Shown here in pieces: positions 15,171 through 23,829 of a DNA stretch of 64,000 nucleotides (the stretch's first letter is position 1; the number at the start of each line of letters is the position of its first letter). Source of the stretch: Martinezella multihospitum. GTDB lineage: Bacteria > Pseudomonadota > Alphaproteobacteria > Rhizobiales > Rhizobiaceae. The notes beneath the pieces are model-generated. The model was given only the letters and a program-made list of their open reading frames with translations, ran no database searches and had not been told where the DNA came from. The stretch spans positions 265,159 to 329,158 of the forward strand of contig NZ_FMAG01000008.1 in the NCBI RefSeq assembly GCF_900094585.1. The letters are read 5' to 3'. The position numbers were made by a program, and so were the translations under genes.

Positions 15171-16634
15171 ATGCAGCGCTTCCAGTATTATATCGATGGT
15201 GAGTTTCTGGACGGGGAAGCCCGGTTCCAGAGCATCGATCCCGCGACCGGTGACGTCTGGGCAGAGATGCCTGAAGCGCGCGAGGCCGATGTCGACCGTG
15301 CCGTCAATGCAGCCGAGAAAGCGCTCTATGATGGCACCTGGGCGAAGATGAATGCGACGCAGCGCGGCAAGCTTCTCTATAAGCTCGCCGATCTTGTCGC
15401 AGCCAATGCGCAGAAACTGGCCGAACTGGAGACGCGCGACACCGGCAAGATCATCCGCGAGACTTCGGCGCAGATCGCCTATGTCGCCGACTACTATCGC
15501 TATTATGCCGGCATCGCCGACAAGATCGAGGGCTCGTATCTGCCAATCGACAAACCGGATATGGATGTCTGGCTGCGTCGCGAGCCGGTCGGTGTCGTTG
15601 CCATGGTCGTGCCTTGGAACAGCCAGCTCTTCCTGTCGGCGGTCAAGATCGGCCCGGCGCTCGCCGCCGGCTGCACCATGGTCGTCAAGGCGTCGGAGGA
15701 TGGCCCAGCGCCGCTTTTGGAATTCGCGCGCCTGGTTCATGAGGCCGGTTTTCCAGCCGGCGTCGTCAACATCATCACCGGTTTCGGTCCTTCCTGCGGC
15801 GCGGCACTCGGGCGGCATCCGAAGGTCGCGCATATCGCCTTTACCGGCGGCCCGGAGACGGCACGTCATGTCATCCGCAATTCGGCCGAGAACCTTGCCT
15901 CGACATCCCTAGAGCTCGGGGGCAAATCGCCCTTCATCGTCTTTGCCGATGCCGATCTCGAAAGCGCCGCCAATGCACAGGTCGCCGGAATTTTCGCGGC
16001 AACCGGCCAAAGCTGCGTGGCCGGCTCGCGGCTGATCGTCGAGGCCAGCGTCAAGGAAGCGTTTCTCTCGATCCTCAAGCGCAAGGCCGAGGCGATCCGC
16101 ATCGGTTCGCCGCTCGACATGGCAACGGAGGTCGGTCCGCTTGCCACCAAGCGGCAGCAGGATCATGTTGCAGCTCTCGTCGAGAAGTCCCTCCAGAGCG
16201 GAGCCCGGCTCGTGACTGGCGGACAACGGCCTAATGGCATCGGCTATTACTTCCCGCCGACGATTCTCGATTGCGATGATGTCGCCTCGCCGTCGCTGGC
16301 GGAGGAATTCTTCGGGCCGGTTCTGTCTGTTGTTTCCTTCGAGACGGAGGCCGAAGCCCTGAAGCTGGCAAACGACACCCGCTACGGCCTGGCATCCGGT
16401 GTCTTCACCCAGAACCTCACACGCGCCCATCGCCTGATGAAGGGCATCCGCGCCGGCGTCGTCTGGGTCAACACCTATCGCGCGGTATCGCCGATCGCGC
16501 CCTTCGGCGGCTTCGGCCTTTCCGGCCATGGCAGGGAAGGCGGCCTTGCAGCCGCGCTCGACTATACCCGCACCAAGACGATCTGGCTGCGGACATCGGA
16601 CGATCCGATCCCCGATCCCTTCGTCATGAGGTGA
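15171..16634 (+). CDS. aldehyde dehydrogenase
   Basis: 487 aa NAD(P)+-dependent dehydrogenase oxidising an aldehyde to an acid. Catalytic residues are in place: Asn150 (VVPWNSQ), Glu248 (SLELGGKSPF) and Cys282 (GQSCVAGSR); FTGGPETAR (224-232) is the cofactor loop. The start at 15171 has GGAG eight bases upstream; a GTG at 15162 overlapping the previous stop is the alternative and adds three residues. It belongs to the betaine/aminobutyraldehyde-like branch by general pattern, but the substrate cannot be fixed. It is coupled to the monooxygenase before it and the NIPSNAP gene after it. Confidence 0.93.
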   Translation: MQRFQYYIDGEFLDGEARFQSIDPATGDVWAEMPEAREADVDRAVNAAEKALYDGTWAKMNATQRGKLLYKLADLVAANAQKLAELETRDTGKIIRETSAQIAYVADYYRYYAGIADKIEGSYLPIDKPDMDVWLRREPVGVVAMVVPWNSQLFLSAVKIGPALAAGCTMVVKASEDGPAPLLEFARLVHEAGFPAGVVNIITGFGPSCGAALGRHPKVAHIAFTGGPETARHVIRNSAENLASTSLELGGKSPFIVFADADLESAANAQVAGIFAATGQSCVAGSRLIVEASVKEAFLSILKRKAEAIRIGSPLDMATEVGPLATKRQQDHVAALVEKSLQSGARLVTGGQRPNGIGYYFPPTILDCDDVASPSLAEEFFGPVLSVVSFETEAEALKLANDTRYGLASGVFTQNLTRAHRLMKGIRAGVVWVNTYRAVSPIAPFGGFGLSGHGREGGLAAALDYTRTKTIWLRTSDDPIPDPFVMR

Positions 16635-16639
16635 GTCCG

Positions 16640-16954
16640 ATGTTTTACGAGATCCGCACCTATCGGCTGAAGAACGGCACGACCCCGCAATATCTAAAGG
16701 TGGTGGAAGAGGAAGGGATTGCCATCCAGAAGGCCCATCTCGGCAATCTCGTCGGCTACTTCTACTCGGAAATAGGTGTCATCAACGAGATCGTGCACAT
16801 CTGGGCCTATGCAAGCCTCGACGATCGCGAGGCGCGGCGCGGGCGGCTGGCGGCAGATCCCGAGTGGCAGGCTTTCCTGCCAAAAATCCGCGATCTGATC
16901 GAGCAAGCGGAAAACAAGATTATGAAGCCCGCCGGTTTCTCCCCCTTGGGGTGA
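16640..16954 (+). CDS. NIPSNAP-family protein
   Basis: 104 aa dimeric alpha/beta-barrel type protein starting MFYEIRTYRLKNGT and containing the central IVHIWAYASLDDREARR, the usual NIPSNAP pattern. Proteins of this family often stand in degradation operons; their role is not defined, with stabilising or isomerase-like roles suggested. The ATG at 16640 is preferred to the GTG at 16631, which overlaps the dehydrogenase stop. Confidence 0.88.
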   Translation: MFYEIRTYRLKNGTTPQYLKVVEEEGIAIQKAHLGNLVGYFYSEIGVINEIVHIWAYASLDDREARRGRLAADPEWQAFLPKIRDLIEQAENKIMKPAGFSPLG

Positions 16955-17009
16955 ACGGGCGGGTGCGTAAGGCATGCCTCTAAAGACTGAAAAACAAGGA
17001 CAAGGGAAC

Positions 17010-18020
17010 ATGAAAGCAAGAATTGCACTCGCGGCCTTTGCCGCAATGATGGCCGCATCCATGCCCGCCAAGGCCGACACCATGGTGTTCACGAGTTGGG
17101 GAGGAACGACGCAGGATGCGCAGAAGGTCGCCTGGGCCAACCAGTTCACCGAAAAGACCGGTATCGGCGTCATGCAGGACGGTCCGACTGATTATGGCAA
17201 GCTGAAAGCGATGGTCGAAGCCGGTCAGGTCAGCTGGGACGTTGTCGACGTCGAGGGCGACTACGCCGCACAGGCCGGCAAGGCGGGTCTGCTCGAAAAG
17301 CTGGACTTCTCCGTGATCGACAAGTCCAAGCTCGATCCGCGTTTCGTCAGCGACTATTCGGTCGGCAGCTTCTATTATTCTTTCGTCATCGGCTGCAACT
17401 CCGATGCCGTGAGCGCCTGCCCGAAGACCTGGGCCGATCTCTTCGACACGAAGAAATTTCCGGGCAAGCGCACCTTCTACAAATGGTCGGCTCCGGGCGT
17501 GATCGAAGCCGCGCTGCTGGCCGACGGCGTTCCCGCCGACAAGCTCTATCCGCTCGATCTCGACCGCGCCTTCAAGAAGCTCGATACGATCAAGTCGGAC
17601 ATCGTCTGGTGGTCGAGCGGGGCGCAGTCGCAGCAGCTTTTGGCATCGGCAGAGGCACCCTTCGGCAGCCTCTGGAACGGCCGCATGACCGCGCTTGCCA
17701 ATAGCGGCGTCAAGACGGAAACCTCCTGGAGCCAGAACATCACGGCTGCGGATTCCCTGGTCATTCCCAAGGGGGCTCCGAACCTCGAAACGGCGATGAA
17801 ATTCATCGCGCTCGCCACTTCGGCACAGTCGCAGGCCGATCTCGCGAAAGCGACCGGTTACGCGCCGACCAATCTCGGTTCGGCCAAGCTGATGGACCCC
17901 GAAACCGCCAAGACCCTGCCGGACCAGCAGACGGCCAGCCAGGTCAATGCCGACATGAATTACTGGGCCGCAAACCGGGATGCCATCGGCAAGAAATGGT
18001 ACGCCTGGCAGGCGCAGTAA
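17010..18020 (+). CDS. periplasmic binding protein, PotD/PotF-like
   Basis: 336 aa. The signal peptide is MKARIALAAFAAMMAASM with cleavage after AKA (about residue 23). The mature protein begins DTMVFTSWGGTTQDAQKVAW, the entry typical of spermidine/putrescine-class binding proteins. It contains SWDVVDVEGDYAAQAGKAGL and KMPG-like KKFPGKRTFYKW. The ATG at 17010 follows AAGGGAAC. It supplies the cluster's importer with its substrate. This class also binds other cationic or amino compounds, so a polyamine is only one possibility. A strong hairpin follows the gene. Confidence 0.92.
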   Translation: MKARIALAAFAAMMAASMPAKADTMVFTSWGGTTQDAQKVAWANQFTEKTGIGVMQDGPTDYGKLKAMVEAGQVSWDVVDVEGDYAAQAGKAGLLEKLDFSVIDKSKLDPRFVSDYSVGSFYYSFVIGCNSDAVSACPKTWADLFDTKKFPGKRTFYKWSAPGVIEAALLADGVPADKLYPLDLDRAFKKLDTIKSDIVWWSSGAQSQQLLASAEAPFGSLWNGRMTALANSGVKTETSWSQNITAADSLVIPKGAPNLETAMKFIALATSAQSQADLAKATGYAPTNLGSAKLMDPETAKTLPDQQTASQVNADMNYWAANRDAIGKKWYAWQAQ

Positions 18021-18038
18021 ACAGCGGAGATAATCAGA

Positions 18039-18064
18039 CCACCGCGGATAAATCTCCGCGGTGG
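18039..18064 (+). terminator. intercistronic hairpin after the binding-protein gene
   Basis: Perfect 10-base arms CCACCGCGGA and TCCGCGGTGG enclose the loop TAAATC, 19 bases after the binding-protein stop. No T-run follows, so it is more likely a partial terminator or an mRNA-protecting hairpin. It would give more binding protein than permease, a common arrangement in importer operons. Confidence 0.7.
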
Positions 18065-18134
18065 GGCAATGCGAGGTCCAGGGCCGTGAGTAGCGATCGC
18101 TGTTCATCGGCGCCCATGGTGGGAAAGGATTGCC

Positions 18135-19007
18135 ATGTCGACATATATAGATGTTGCGGACGAGGCCGCACCGGCGTGCAAGACGGCAAGGCCCACCGGA
18201 TTTGCCCAGGTGGCGCCGGCTCTCGCTTTCGTCGCGGTCTTTTTCATCTTTCCGGTCATCGCGCTGCTTTTGCGCAGCGTGATGGAGCCGGCGGTCGGCT
18301 TCGGCAATTACGCGGAATTGCTGGGCTCCGAAACCTATCTGAAGATCTTTGCCAACACCTTCATCGTGTCGGGCCTCGTCACTCTCATATCGCTTTTGAT
18401 CGGCTTTCCCGTCGCCTGGACCCTGGCGATCATGCCTTCACGATGGGCTTCCGTGATCTTTGCGATCCTGCTTCTGTCGATGTGGACCAATCTGCTCGCG
18501 CGCACCTATGCCTGGATGGTGCTTTTGCAGCGCACGGGTTTGATCAACAAGATGTTGATCGGCATGGGCCTGATCGACAAGCCGCTTGCCCTCGTCAATA
18601 ACCTCACAGGCGTGACGATCGGCATGACCTATATCATGCTGCCCTTCATCATCCTGCCGCTCTATGGCGTCATCAGGAAGATTGATCCGGCTGTGCTGCA
18701 GGCAGCAGCGCTCTGCGGCGCGAGCCGGCTACAGTGCCTCACCCGCGTTCTCTTGCCCCTTGCCGCTCCCGGCATGATGGCGGGCGCCCTGATGGTCTTC
18801 GTCATGTCGCTCGGTTACTACGTGACGCCCTCGCTCTTGGGCGGTACGGCGAACATGATGCTTGCCGAACTCATTGCCCAGTTCGTGCAATCCCTCGTCA
18901 ATTGGGGCATGGGCGGTGCTGCCGCCTTCGTCCTGCTTGTCGTCACGCTGACGCTCTATGCCGTGCAACTGCGGCTCTTCGGCGTGCAGAATACGGGAGG
19001 GCGTTGA
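18135..19007 (+). CDS. ABC importer permease, PotB-like
   Basis: 290 aa inner-membrane protein with about six membrane segments, beginning with FAQVAPALAFVAVFFIFPVI near residue 20. The coupling loop is AAALCGASRLQCLTRVLLPL, the EAA motif that docks on the ATPase. It pairs with the permease encoded next. It is preceded by a 114-base gap with the hairpin and AAAGGATTGCC before the ATG. Confidence 0.92.
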   Translation: MSTYIDVADEAAPACKTARPTGFAQVAPALAFVAVFFIFPVIALLLRSVMEPAVGFGNYAELLGSETYLKIFANTFIVSGLVTLISLLIGFPVAWTLAIMPSRWASVIFAILLLSMWTNLLARTYAWMVLLQRTGLINKMLIGMGLIDKPLALVNNLTGVTIGMTYIMLPFIILPLYGVIRKIDPAVLQAAALCGASRLQCLTRVLLPLAAPGMMAGALMVFVMSLGYYVTPSLLGGTANMMLAELIAQFVQSLVNWGMGGAAAFVLLVVTLTLYAVQLRLFGVQNTGGR

Positions 19008-19008
19008 G

Positions 19009-19809
19009 ATGCTGTTGAACTTCGACCGTCTCGGCTGGTGGAAATATGTGCTGCTTGCCATTACCGTCCTGACTGCGGCTTTTCTTCTCATGCCGATCCT
19101 GTTCATCGCGGCCTTGTCATTCGGTTCGTCGCAATGGCTGATCTTTCCGCCGCCGGGCTGGACCTGGCGCTGGTATGCGGAGCTGCTCTCCGATCCGCAA
19201 TGGCTGGCTTCCGCCTGGACGAGCTTCAAGATCGCTGCGATCGTCACCGTGCTTTCGGTACTGCTCGGCCTCGTGACATCCTTCGGCCTCGTGCGCGGAA
19301 AATTCCTGTTTCGCGATGCGCTGAAGGCGTTGTTCCTCACGCCGATGATCCTCCCCGTCGTCGTCTTCGCCGTCGCCCTCTACGCCTTCTTCCTGCGAAT
19401 TGGGCTGGGAGGCACCTTGATCGGCTTCGTGCTCTCTCATCTTGTTCTGGCGCTGCCCTTTTCCATTCTGTCGATTGCCGGCGCGCTCGAAGGCTTCGAC
19501 AAGTCGATCGAGGACGCGGCCGTGCTTTGCGGCGCGTCTCCGCTTGAGGCGAAGATCAGGGTGACGCTGCCCGCCATCAGCCACGGATTGTTTTCCGCGG
19601 CCGTCTTTTCGTTCCTGACATCCTGGGACGAGGTGGTCGTGGCGATCTTCATGGCAAGCCCGACGCTGCAGACGCTGCCGGTCAAGGTCTGGGCGACGCT
19701 TCGGCAGGATCTGACCCCGGTGGTCGCCGCTGCCTCCACTCTTCTCATTCTGTTGACGGTCATGTTGATGACGCTGGCCGCGATCGTACGCAAGGTTCTG
19801 AAATCATGA
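19009..19809 (+). CDS. ABC importer permease, PotC-like
   Basis: 266 aa second permease of the polyamine-type importer, with six membrane segments (first one KYVLLAITVLTAAFLLMPIL). The coupling loop is DAAVLCGASPLEAKIRVTLP. The ATG at 19009 lies one base after the stop of the first permease and follows GGAGGGCG. The longer open frame upstream overlaps the first permease and is rejected. It overlaps the ATPase start by four bases (ATGA). Confidence 0.92.
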   Translation: MLLNFDRLGWWKYVLLAITVLTAAFLLMPILFIAALSFGSSQWLIFPPPGWTWRWYAELLSDPQWLASAWTSFKIAAIVTVLSVLLGLVTSFGLVRGKFLFRDALKALFLTPMILPVVVFAVALYAFFLRIGLGGTLIGFVLSHLVLALPFSILSIAGALEGFDKSIEDAAVLCGASPLEAKIRVTLPAISHGLFSAAVFSFLTSWDEVVVAIFMASPTLQTLPVKVWATLRQDLTPVVAAASTLLILLTVMLMTLAAIVRKVLKS

Positions 19810-20885
19810 GCGAATCTTTCCTGAAGATCAAAGGCATCCGCAAGGAATACGGCCCCGTCGTCGCGGTTCATGACGTCAATCTCGAGGTCAAGCGTGGCGA
19901 GTTCCTGACCTTCCTCGGCCCTTCGGGATCGGGCAAGAGCACGACGCTCTATATCCTCGCCGGTTTCGAGAACCCGACCAAGGGCGATATCCTGCTGAAC
20001 GGCGAGACGCTTCTGTCGACGCCATCGCACAAACGCAATATCGGCATGGTGTTCCAGCGCTATACGCTGTTTCCGCATTTGACCGTCGGCGAGAATATCG
20101 CCTTTCCGTTGAAGGTCCGCCGCAAATCCAAGGCAGAGGTCGATAGCCGGGTCAGGGAAATGCTCCGTCTGGTCCGATTAGAAGGCTTCGAGGATCGCAA
20201 GCCCGCGCAAATGTCGGGCGGCCAGCAGCAGCGCGTGGCTCTTGCAAGGGCACTCGCTTATGATCCGCCGGTACTCCTGATGGACGAGCCGCTGTCGGCC
20301 CTCGACAAGAAACTGCGCGAGGAGATCCAGCACGAGATCAAGAGGATCCACCAGCAGACCGAAGTGACGATCCTCTACGTCACCCACGATCAGGAAGAGG
20401 CCCTGCGGCTCTCCGATCGCATCGCCGTGTTCTCCAAGGGTATCATCGATCAGATCGGCACCGGACCCGAACTCTACGCCAATCCCCGCACCCGTTTCGT
20501 GGCGGAATTCATCGGCGACAGCGACTTCATCTCCTGTCATCTGCTGTCCTCGGACAATGGCCAGGCCACGATCTCGCTCGGCGACAAGACTGTTTTCGAC
20601 AGCATCCCGGTTCACGGCCGGCCGACGTCGGGGAGCAAAGCGGCATTGATGCTGCGGCCGGAACGCATCCGGCTCGGGCGCAAGGCGACTGCGAACAAGG
20701 GCCTCAGCGCGACCGTCAACGATATCACCTTCCTCGGCAACAATGTGCATGTGACGACACGGATCGCCGCCGGCGAAACCCTGTCCGTGCGCCTACCCTT
20801 CGGCCACGAAGCCATTTCCGGTCTCAGCCGCGGCGATAATGTGCATCTGGAGTTCGATCCCGACACCGCACATGTCTTCTGCTAG
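19806..20885 (+). CDS. ABC importer ATP-binding protein, PotA-like
   Basis: 359 aa. Walker A is GPSGSGKST (38-46), signature MSGGQQQ (136-142), Walker B VLLMDE (156-161) and the switch region YVTHDQEEAL. A TOBE domain fills the C-terminal 100 residues (ALMLRPERIRLG). It completes the binding protein-permease-permease-ATPase set. Just over its stop codon lies the 12-base palindrome GCTAGCGCTAGC (20881-20892), possibly part of a terminator hairpin. Confidence 0.94.
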   Translation: MSESFLKIKGIRKEYGPVVAVHDVNLEVKRGEFLTFLGPSGSGKSTTLYILAGFENPTKGDILLNGETLLSTPSHKRNIGMVFQRYTLFPHLTVGENIAFPLKVRRKSKAEVDSRVREMLRLVRLEGFEDRKPAQMSGGQQQRVALARALAYDPPVLLMDEPLSALDKKLREEIQHEIKRIHQQTEVTILYVTHDQEEALRLSDRIAVFSKGIIDQIGTGPELYANPRTRFVAEFIGDSDFISCHLLSSDNGQATISLGDKTVFDSIPVHGRPTSGSKAALMLRPERIRLGRKATANKGLSATVNDITFLGNNVHVTTRIAAGETLSVRLPFGHEAISGLSRGDNVHLEFDPDTAHVFC

Positions 20886-21199
20886 CGCTAGCCGGAGGCC
20901 GGCGCTCTCGAAGCGCGATGAAGACAACGGGTGCGAGGACGGCAATCATCAAGGTCATGAGAAGCAATCGGAAACGAGTGGAATTCCTCGATTCCATCAA
21001 ACTGGAATATTTGGCGGATTTTGATTCGCCGTATTTGCGCCAGAGTGCATTCTATGAGCATGCGGAGCTTCCTGCATTCGTGCCACGCAGCCGCTGACCG
21101 TTTTTCATCAATGAAAAATACCCTGCAGATTTGGCTGTTTATCACTCAGACATCTCACCCTATGTCTGCCTGCAACGGTAGATAATCGTGAGGGACGAC
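20886..21199. other. intergenic region, no gene seen
   Basis: This 314-base stretch separates the importer ATPase from an aldo/keto reductase gene. A small inverted repeat, ATTCCA-TCAAAC-TGGAAT, lies at 20991-21008. AT content rises towards 21120, which fits a promoter for the reductase gene. Nothing else can be supported. Confidence 0.4.
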
Positions 21200-22213
21200 A
21201 TGCTGACCAAACCCGATAGTACGACCACAATAACACTCTGGAATGACCGTGAAATTCCACGTCTGGGCATGGGATGTTGGGCAATCGGCGGACCGTTTTA
21301 CGCTGGTGATGTGCCGCTCGGCTGGGGCGACGTCGATGATGATGAATCGGTCCGCGCTATCGACCGGGCGGTGGATCTCGGCATTCGCTTCTTCGACACC
21401 GCCTCGAATTACGGCGCTGGGCATTCCGAAGAGGTGGTCGGCAGGGCGATCGGCAATCGAGACGATATCACCATCGCCACCAAATTCGGCTTCGCGACGG
21501 ACGAGAAGACCAAGCAAGCGACAGGTGCCTTTTCCGATCCCGCCTTTATCCGGCAGTCCGTTGAGACGTCATTGCGCCGCCTGCGCCGCGATCGTCTGGA
21601 TCTGCTGCAGTTCCATCTTAACGATTTTCCGCTGGAAGCGTCGGATGAGGTATTTGAGACACTCGAAATGCTCAGGGCGGAGGGCAAGATTGACGCTTTC
21701 GGCTGGAGCACGGATCATCCGGATCGCGCCGCACGTCATGTGCATCGCGCAGGGTTTGTCTCGGTTCAGCATACGATGAACGTTTTCGAGCCGGTTCCGG
21801 CGATGATCGATGTCATCGAGCGCAATGGTCTGATTTCCATCAATCGCGGTCCGCTCGCCATGGGGCTACTCAGCGGCAAGTTCACGCCTGACAAGGCTGT
21901 CGGCGAAAAAGATGTGCGTGGTGCGAGCCTCGACTGGATGGTCTACTTCAAGGACGGCAGGATTGCTCCCGAATTTGCCGCGCGCCTGGAGGCGGTCCGC
22001 AATCTACTGACTGAGGGCGGCCGCACGCTCACACAGGGTGCGCTTGCCTGGTTGTGGGCGCGCTCGCCGCGCACGCTGCCAATTCCCGGCTTCCGCACGG
22101 TTGCCCAGGTCGAGGAAAACGCCGGTGCCCTGGCTAAGGGACCGTTGTCGGCAGATGTCATGGCGGCGGTCGATCAGGCGCTGGCAGGTCTCCAGCCGTC
22201 GCTCCATGGATAG
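21200..22213 (+). CDS. aldo/keto reductase
   Basis: 337 aa NADPH-dependent TIM-barrel oxidoreductase. The pattern GMGCWAIGGPF, RFFDTASNYGAGHSEEVVG (catalytic Asp and Tyr), ATKFG (Lys) and LQFHLND (His) gives the full tetrad. The C-terminal part resembles the L-fucose/D-threo-aldose dehydrogenase branch. The ATG at 21200 follows GAGGGACGAC; a GTG four codons earlier is the alternative. It is a lone gene after the catabolic cluster; whether it belongs to that pathway is unclear. Confidence 0.9.
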   Translation: MLTKPDSTTTITLWNDREIPRLGMGCWAIGGPFYAGDVPLGWGDVDDDESVRAIDRAVDLGIRFFDTASNYGAGHSEEVVGRAIGNRDDITIATKFGFATDEKTKQATGAFSDPAFIRQSVETSLRRLRRDRLDLLQFHLNDFPLEASDEVFETLEMLRAEGKIDAFGWSTDHPDRAARHVHRAGFVSVQHTMNVFEPVPAMIDVIERNGLISINRGPLAMGLLSGKFTPDKAVGEKDVRGASLDWMVYFKDGRIAPEFAARLEAVRNLLTEGGRTLTQGALAWLWARSPRTLPIPGFRTVAQVEENAGALAKGPLSADVMAAVDQALAGLQPSLHG

Positions 22214-22563
22214 GATGGCGGGGCATGACGGGTTAGGTCTCTTTGCCGTCGTGCCGTGGGTGCAATAACCGAGCGGCAGTCTGTTCTTAATTGGAATTTC
22301 CTTTTTGGCCGCAGGCATTCGTGACCGCGAAAGATAACCTCGTCGATTTCAGCGGTTTGGTGATCTGGGTTGGAAGGGTCGTGCATTCGCATCCCTTCAA
22401 CTGCACTGCCCAGGCCGCCGGCGATCGGCGGCGGCCTCATCTCCGAGCACGGTAAGAGCGCCACGCGGCTTGGCATGCATTGCCCAATCGGCGCTTGTAG
22501 ATGCGCCGAGGCTCATAGCATCTTCGGTCCGATTGCGTTTGTTTCTCAACCGAGAAGCAAAGA
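22214..22563. other. intergenic region, nothing convincing
   Basis: 350 bases between two convergent genes. Open frames on both strands are short, lack ribosome binding sites and resemble no family I know. I see no strong terminator hairpin with a T-run. Confidence 0.4.
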
Positions 22564-23772
22564 TCAGCCGCGAGGTTGCGTCAGCGCCAAGGCGACCGTC
22601 GATGCAGCTAGGATGGCGGTGAGCGTCAGAGGTCCAACAGCGCCGTAGCGGTCGACGATATAGCCGCCGAAAACCGCACCGATACTGATGGCGACCTGAA
22701 ATGAGACGACCATCAGGCTGCCGGCCGCCTCCAGAGCGTCGGCCGCCCCGCGGGAAAGATTGGTCGGCAGTACCACCGGTGCCATGCCGAAGGCAAAGCC
22801 CCAAAGCGTGACGAGGCCGAATGCAAGACCGGTTTGAGCGCCCCAAAGCACCAAAGCAAGTGCGGCAAACGCCATCAGCGCCGCCGTGACAGCGAGGGCC
22901 AGGCGGATGCTGGTGTCGGCCATTCGGCCACCGGCGACATTGCCGATCACGGAGGCGATGCCAAACCCAAGCAGGGCCAGGGCGATCGATCTGGTTTCAA
23001 GGAGCGTCACTTGTTCGAGGAAGGGACGCACATAGACCGAGCCGGCAAAATGGCCCGTCATCAGCAAAAGAATGGCAAGCATCCCCAGCTGAATGCTACG
23101 CCGCCGCGTCAGCCGGAAAACATCGGCGAGACTGTTGCTTGTGCTCGCAGGCAGTGTCGGTAGGCTCAGTACCTGCAGCAGCATGGCAAGCGCGGCAAGT
23201 CCGGCGGTCATCGCCATTGCTGCGCGCCATCCCAGCCAGTCGCTGATCAAAGCGCCCACCGAGGGTGCGGCTATGGTGGCGAGCGAGACGCCGAGGGTGA
23301 CGATAGCCATGCCCCGGCCCGTCGAATTGGCGCCGACCAGTCTCGCCACGACGGCAACTGAAAGCGCCCAGAAACCGCTCAGCGCGATACCCAGCCCGGC
23401 CCGGCCCAACAGCAATAGCCAAAAGTCCGTCGCCAATGACGCAAGGACATTGGAGCCGATCGCCAAGGCACTGAGGCCGACCAGCACCGTCTTGCGGTTC
23501 AGTCTGCCGATCAGAACATTGCTTAATAGGGCAGTGACAGCACCGACGGAAGCTGTAGCGGTGACGACCTGTCCGGCTGTTCCCTCGGTAATCGCCAGAT
23601 CGCGCGCCAATGGGGTTAACAGGCCCGCCGGCAGGAATTCGGCTGATACCAGCGCAAAACTGGTGGCCGCCATCGAAAGGACGGCAAACCAGGTCGCCGC
23701 ACTCCACGTGGATGGTTCCGGGGTATCCGGGTCAATGGCTACCCCGTCAAGTTGCGATGTCGTGTCCGTCAT
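22564..23772 (-). CDS. MFS transporter (DHA1-type exporter)
   Basis: 402 aa with 12 predicted membrane segments. The first is near FAVLSMAATSFALVSAEFLP and the loop 2-3 region reads GRLNRKTVLVG. It resembles the AraJ/NepI group of drug, sugar or nucleoside exporters. It stands 57 bases after an AraC-type regulator gene on the same strand, which probably controls it. The exported compound is not evident. Confidence 0.9.
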   Translation of the reverse strand: MTDTTSQLDGVAIDPDTPEPSTWSAATWFAVLSMAATSFALVSAEFLPAGLLTPLARDLAITEGTAGQVVTATASVGAVTALLSNVLIGRLNRKTVLVGLSALAIGSNVLASLATDFWLLLLGRAGLGIALSGFWALSVAVVARLVGANSTGRGMAIVTLGVSLATIAAPSVGALISDWLGWRAAMAMTAGLAALAMLLQVLSLPTLPASTSNSLADVFRLTRRRSIQLGMLAILLLMTGHFAGSVYVRPFLEQVTLLETRSIALALLGFGIASVIGNVAGGRMADTSIRLALAVTAALMAFAALALVLWGAQTGLAFGLVTLWGFAFGMAPVVLPTNLSRGAADALEAAGSLMVVSFQVAISIGAVFGGYIVDRYGAVGPLTLTAILAASTVALALTQPRG

Positions 23773-23829
23773 AGGTATCTCCTTGAGTTGGGAGAGGTCT
23801 TAGACGAACTATTCGGGACGGTATGTGTC

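Noticed and set aside
22370..22648. Plus-strand frame of 92 codons in the 22.2-22.6 kb gap
   Set aside because: It overlaps the 3' end of the MFS gene, has no ribosome binding site and no known pattern.
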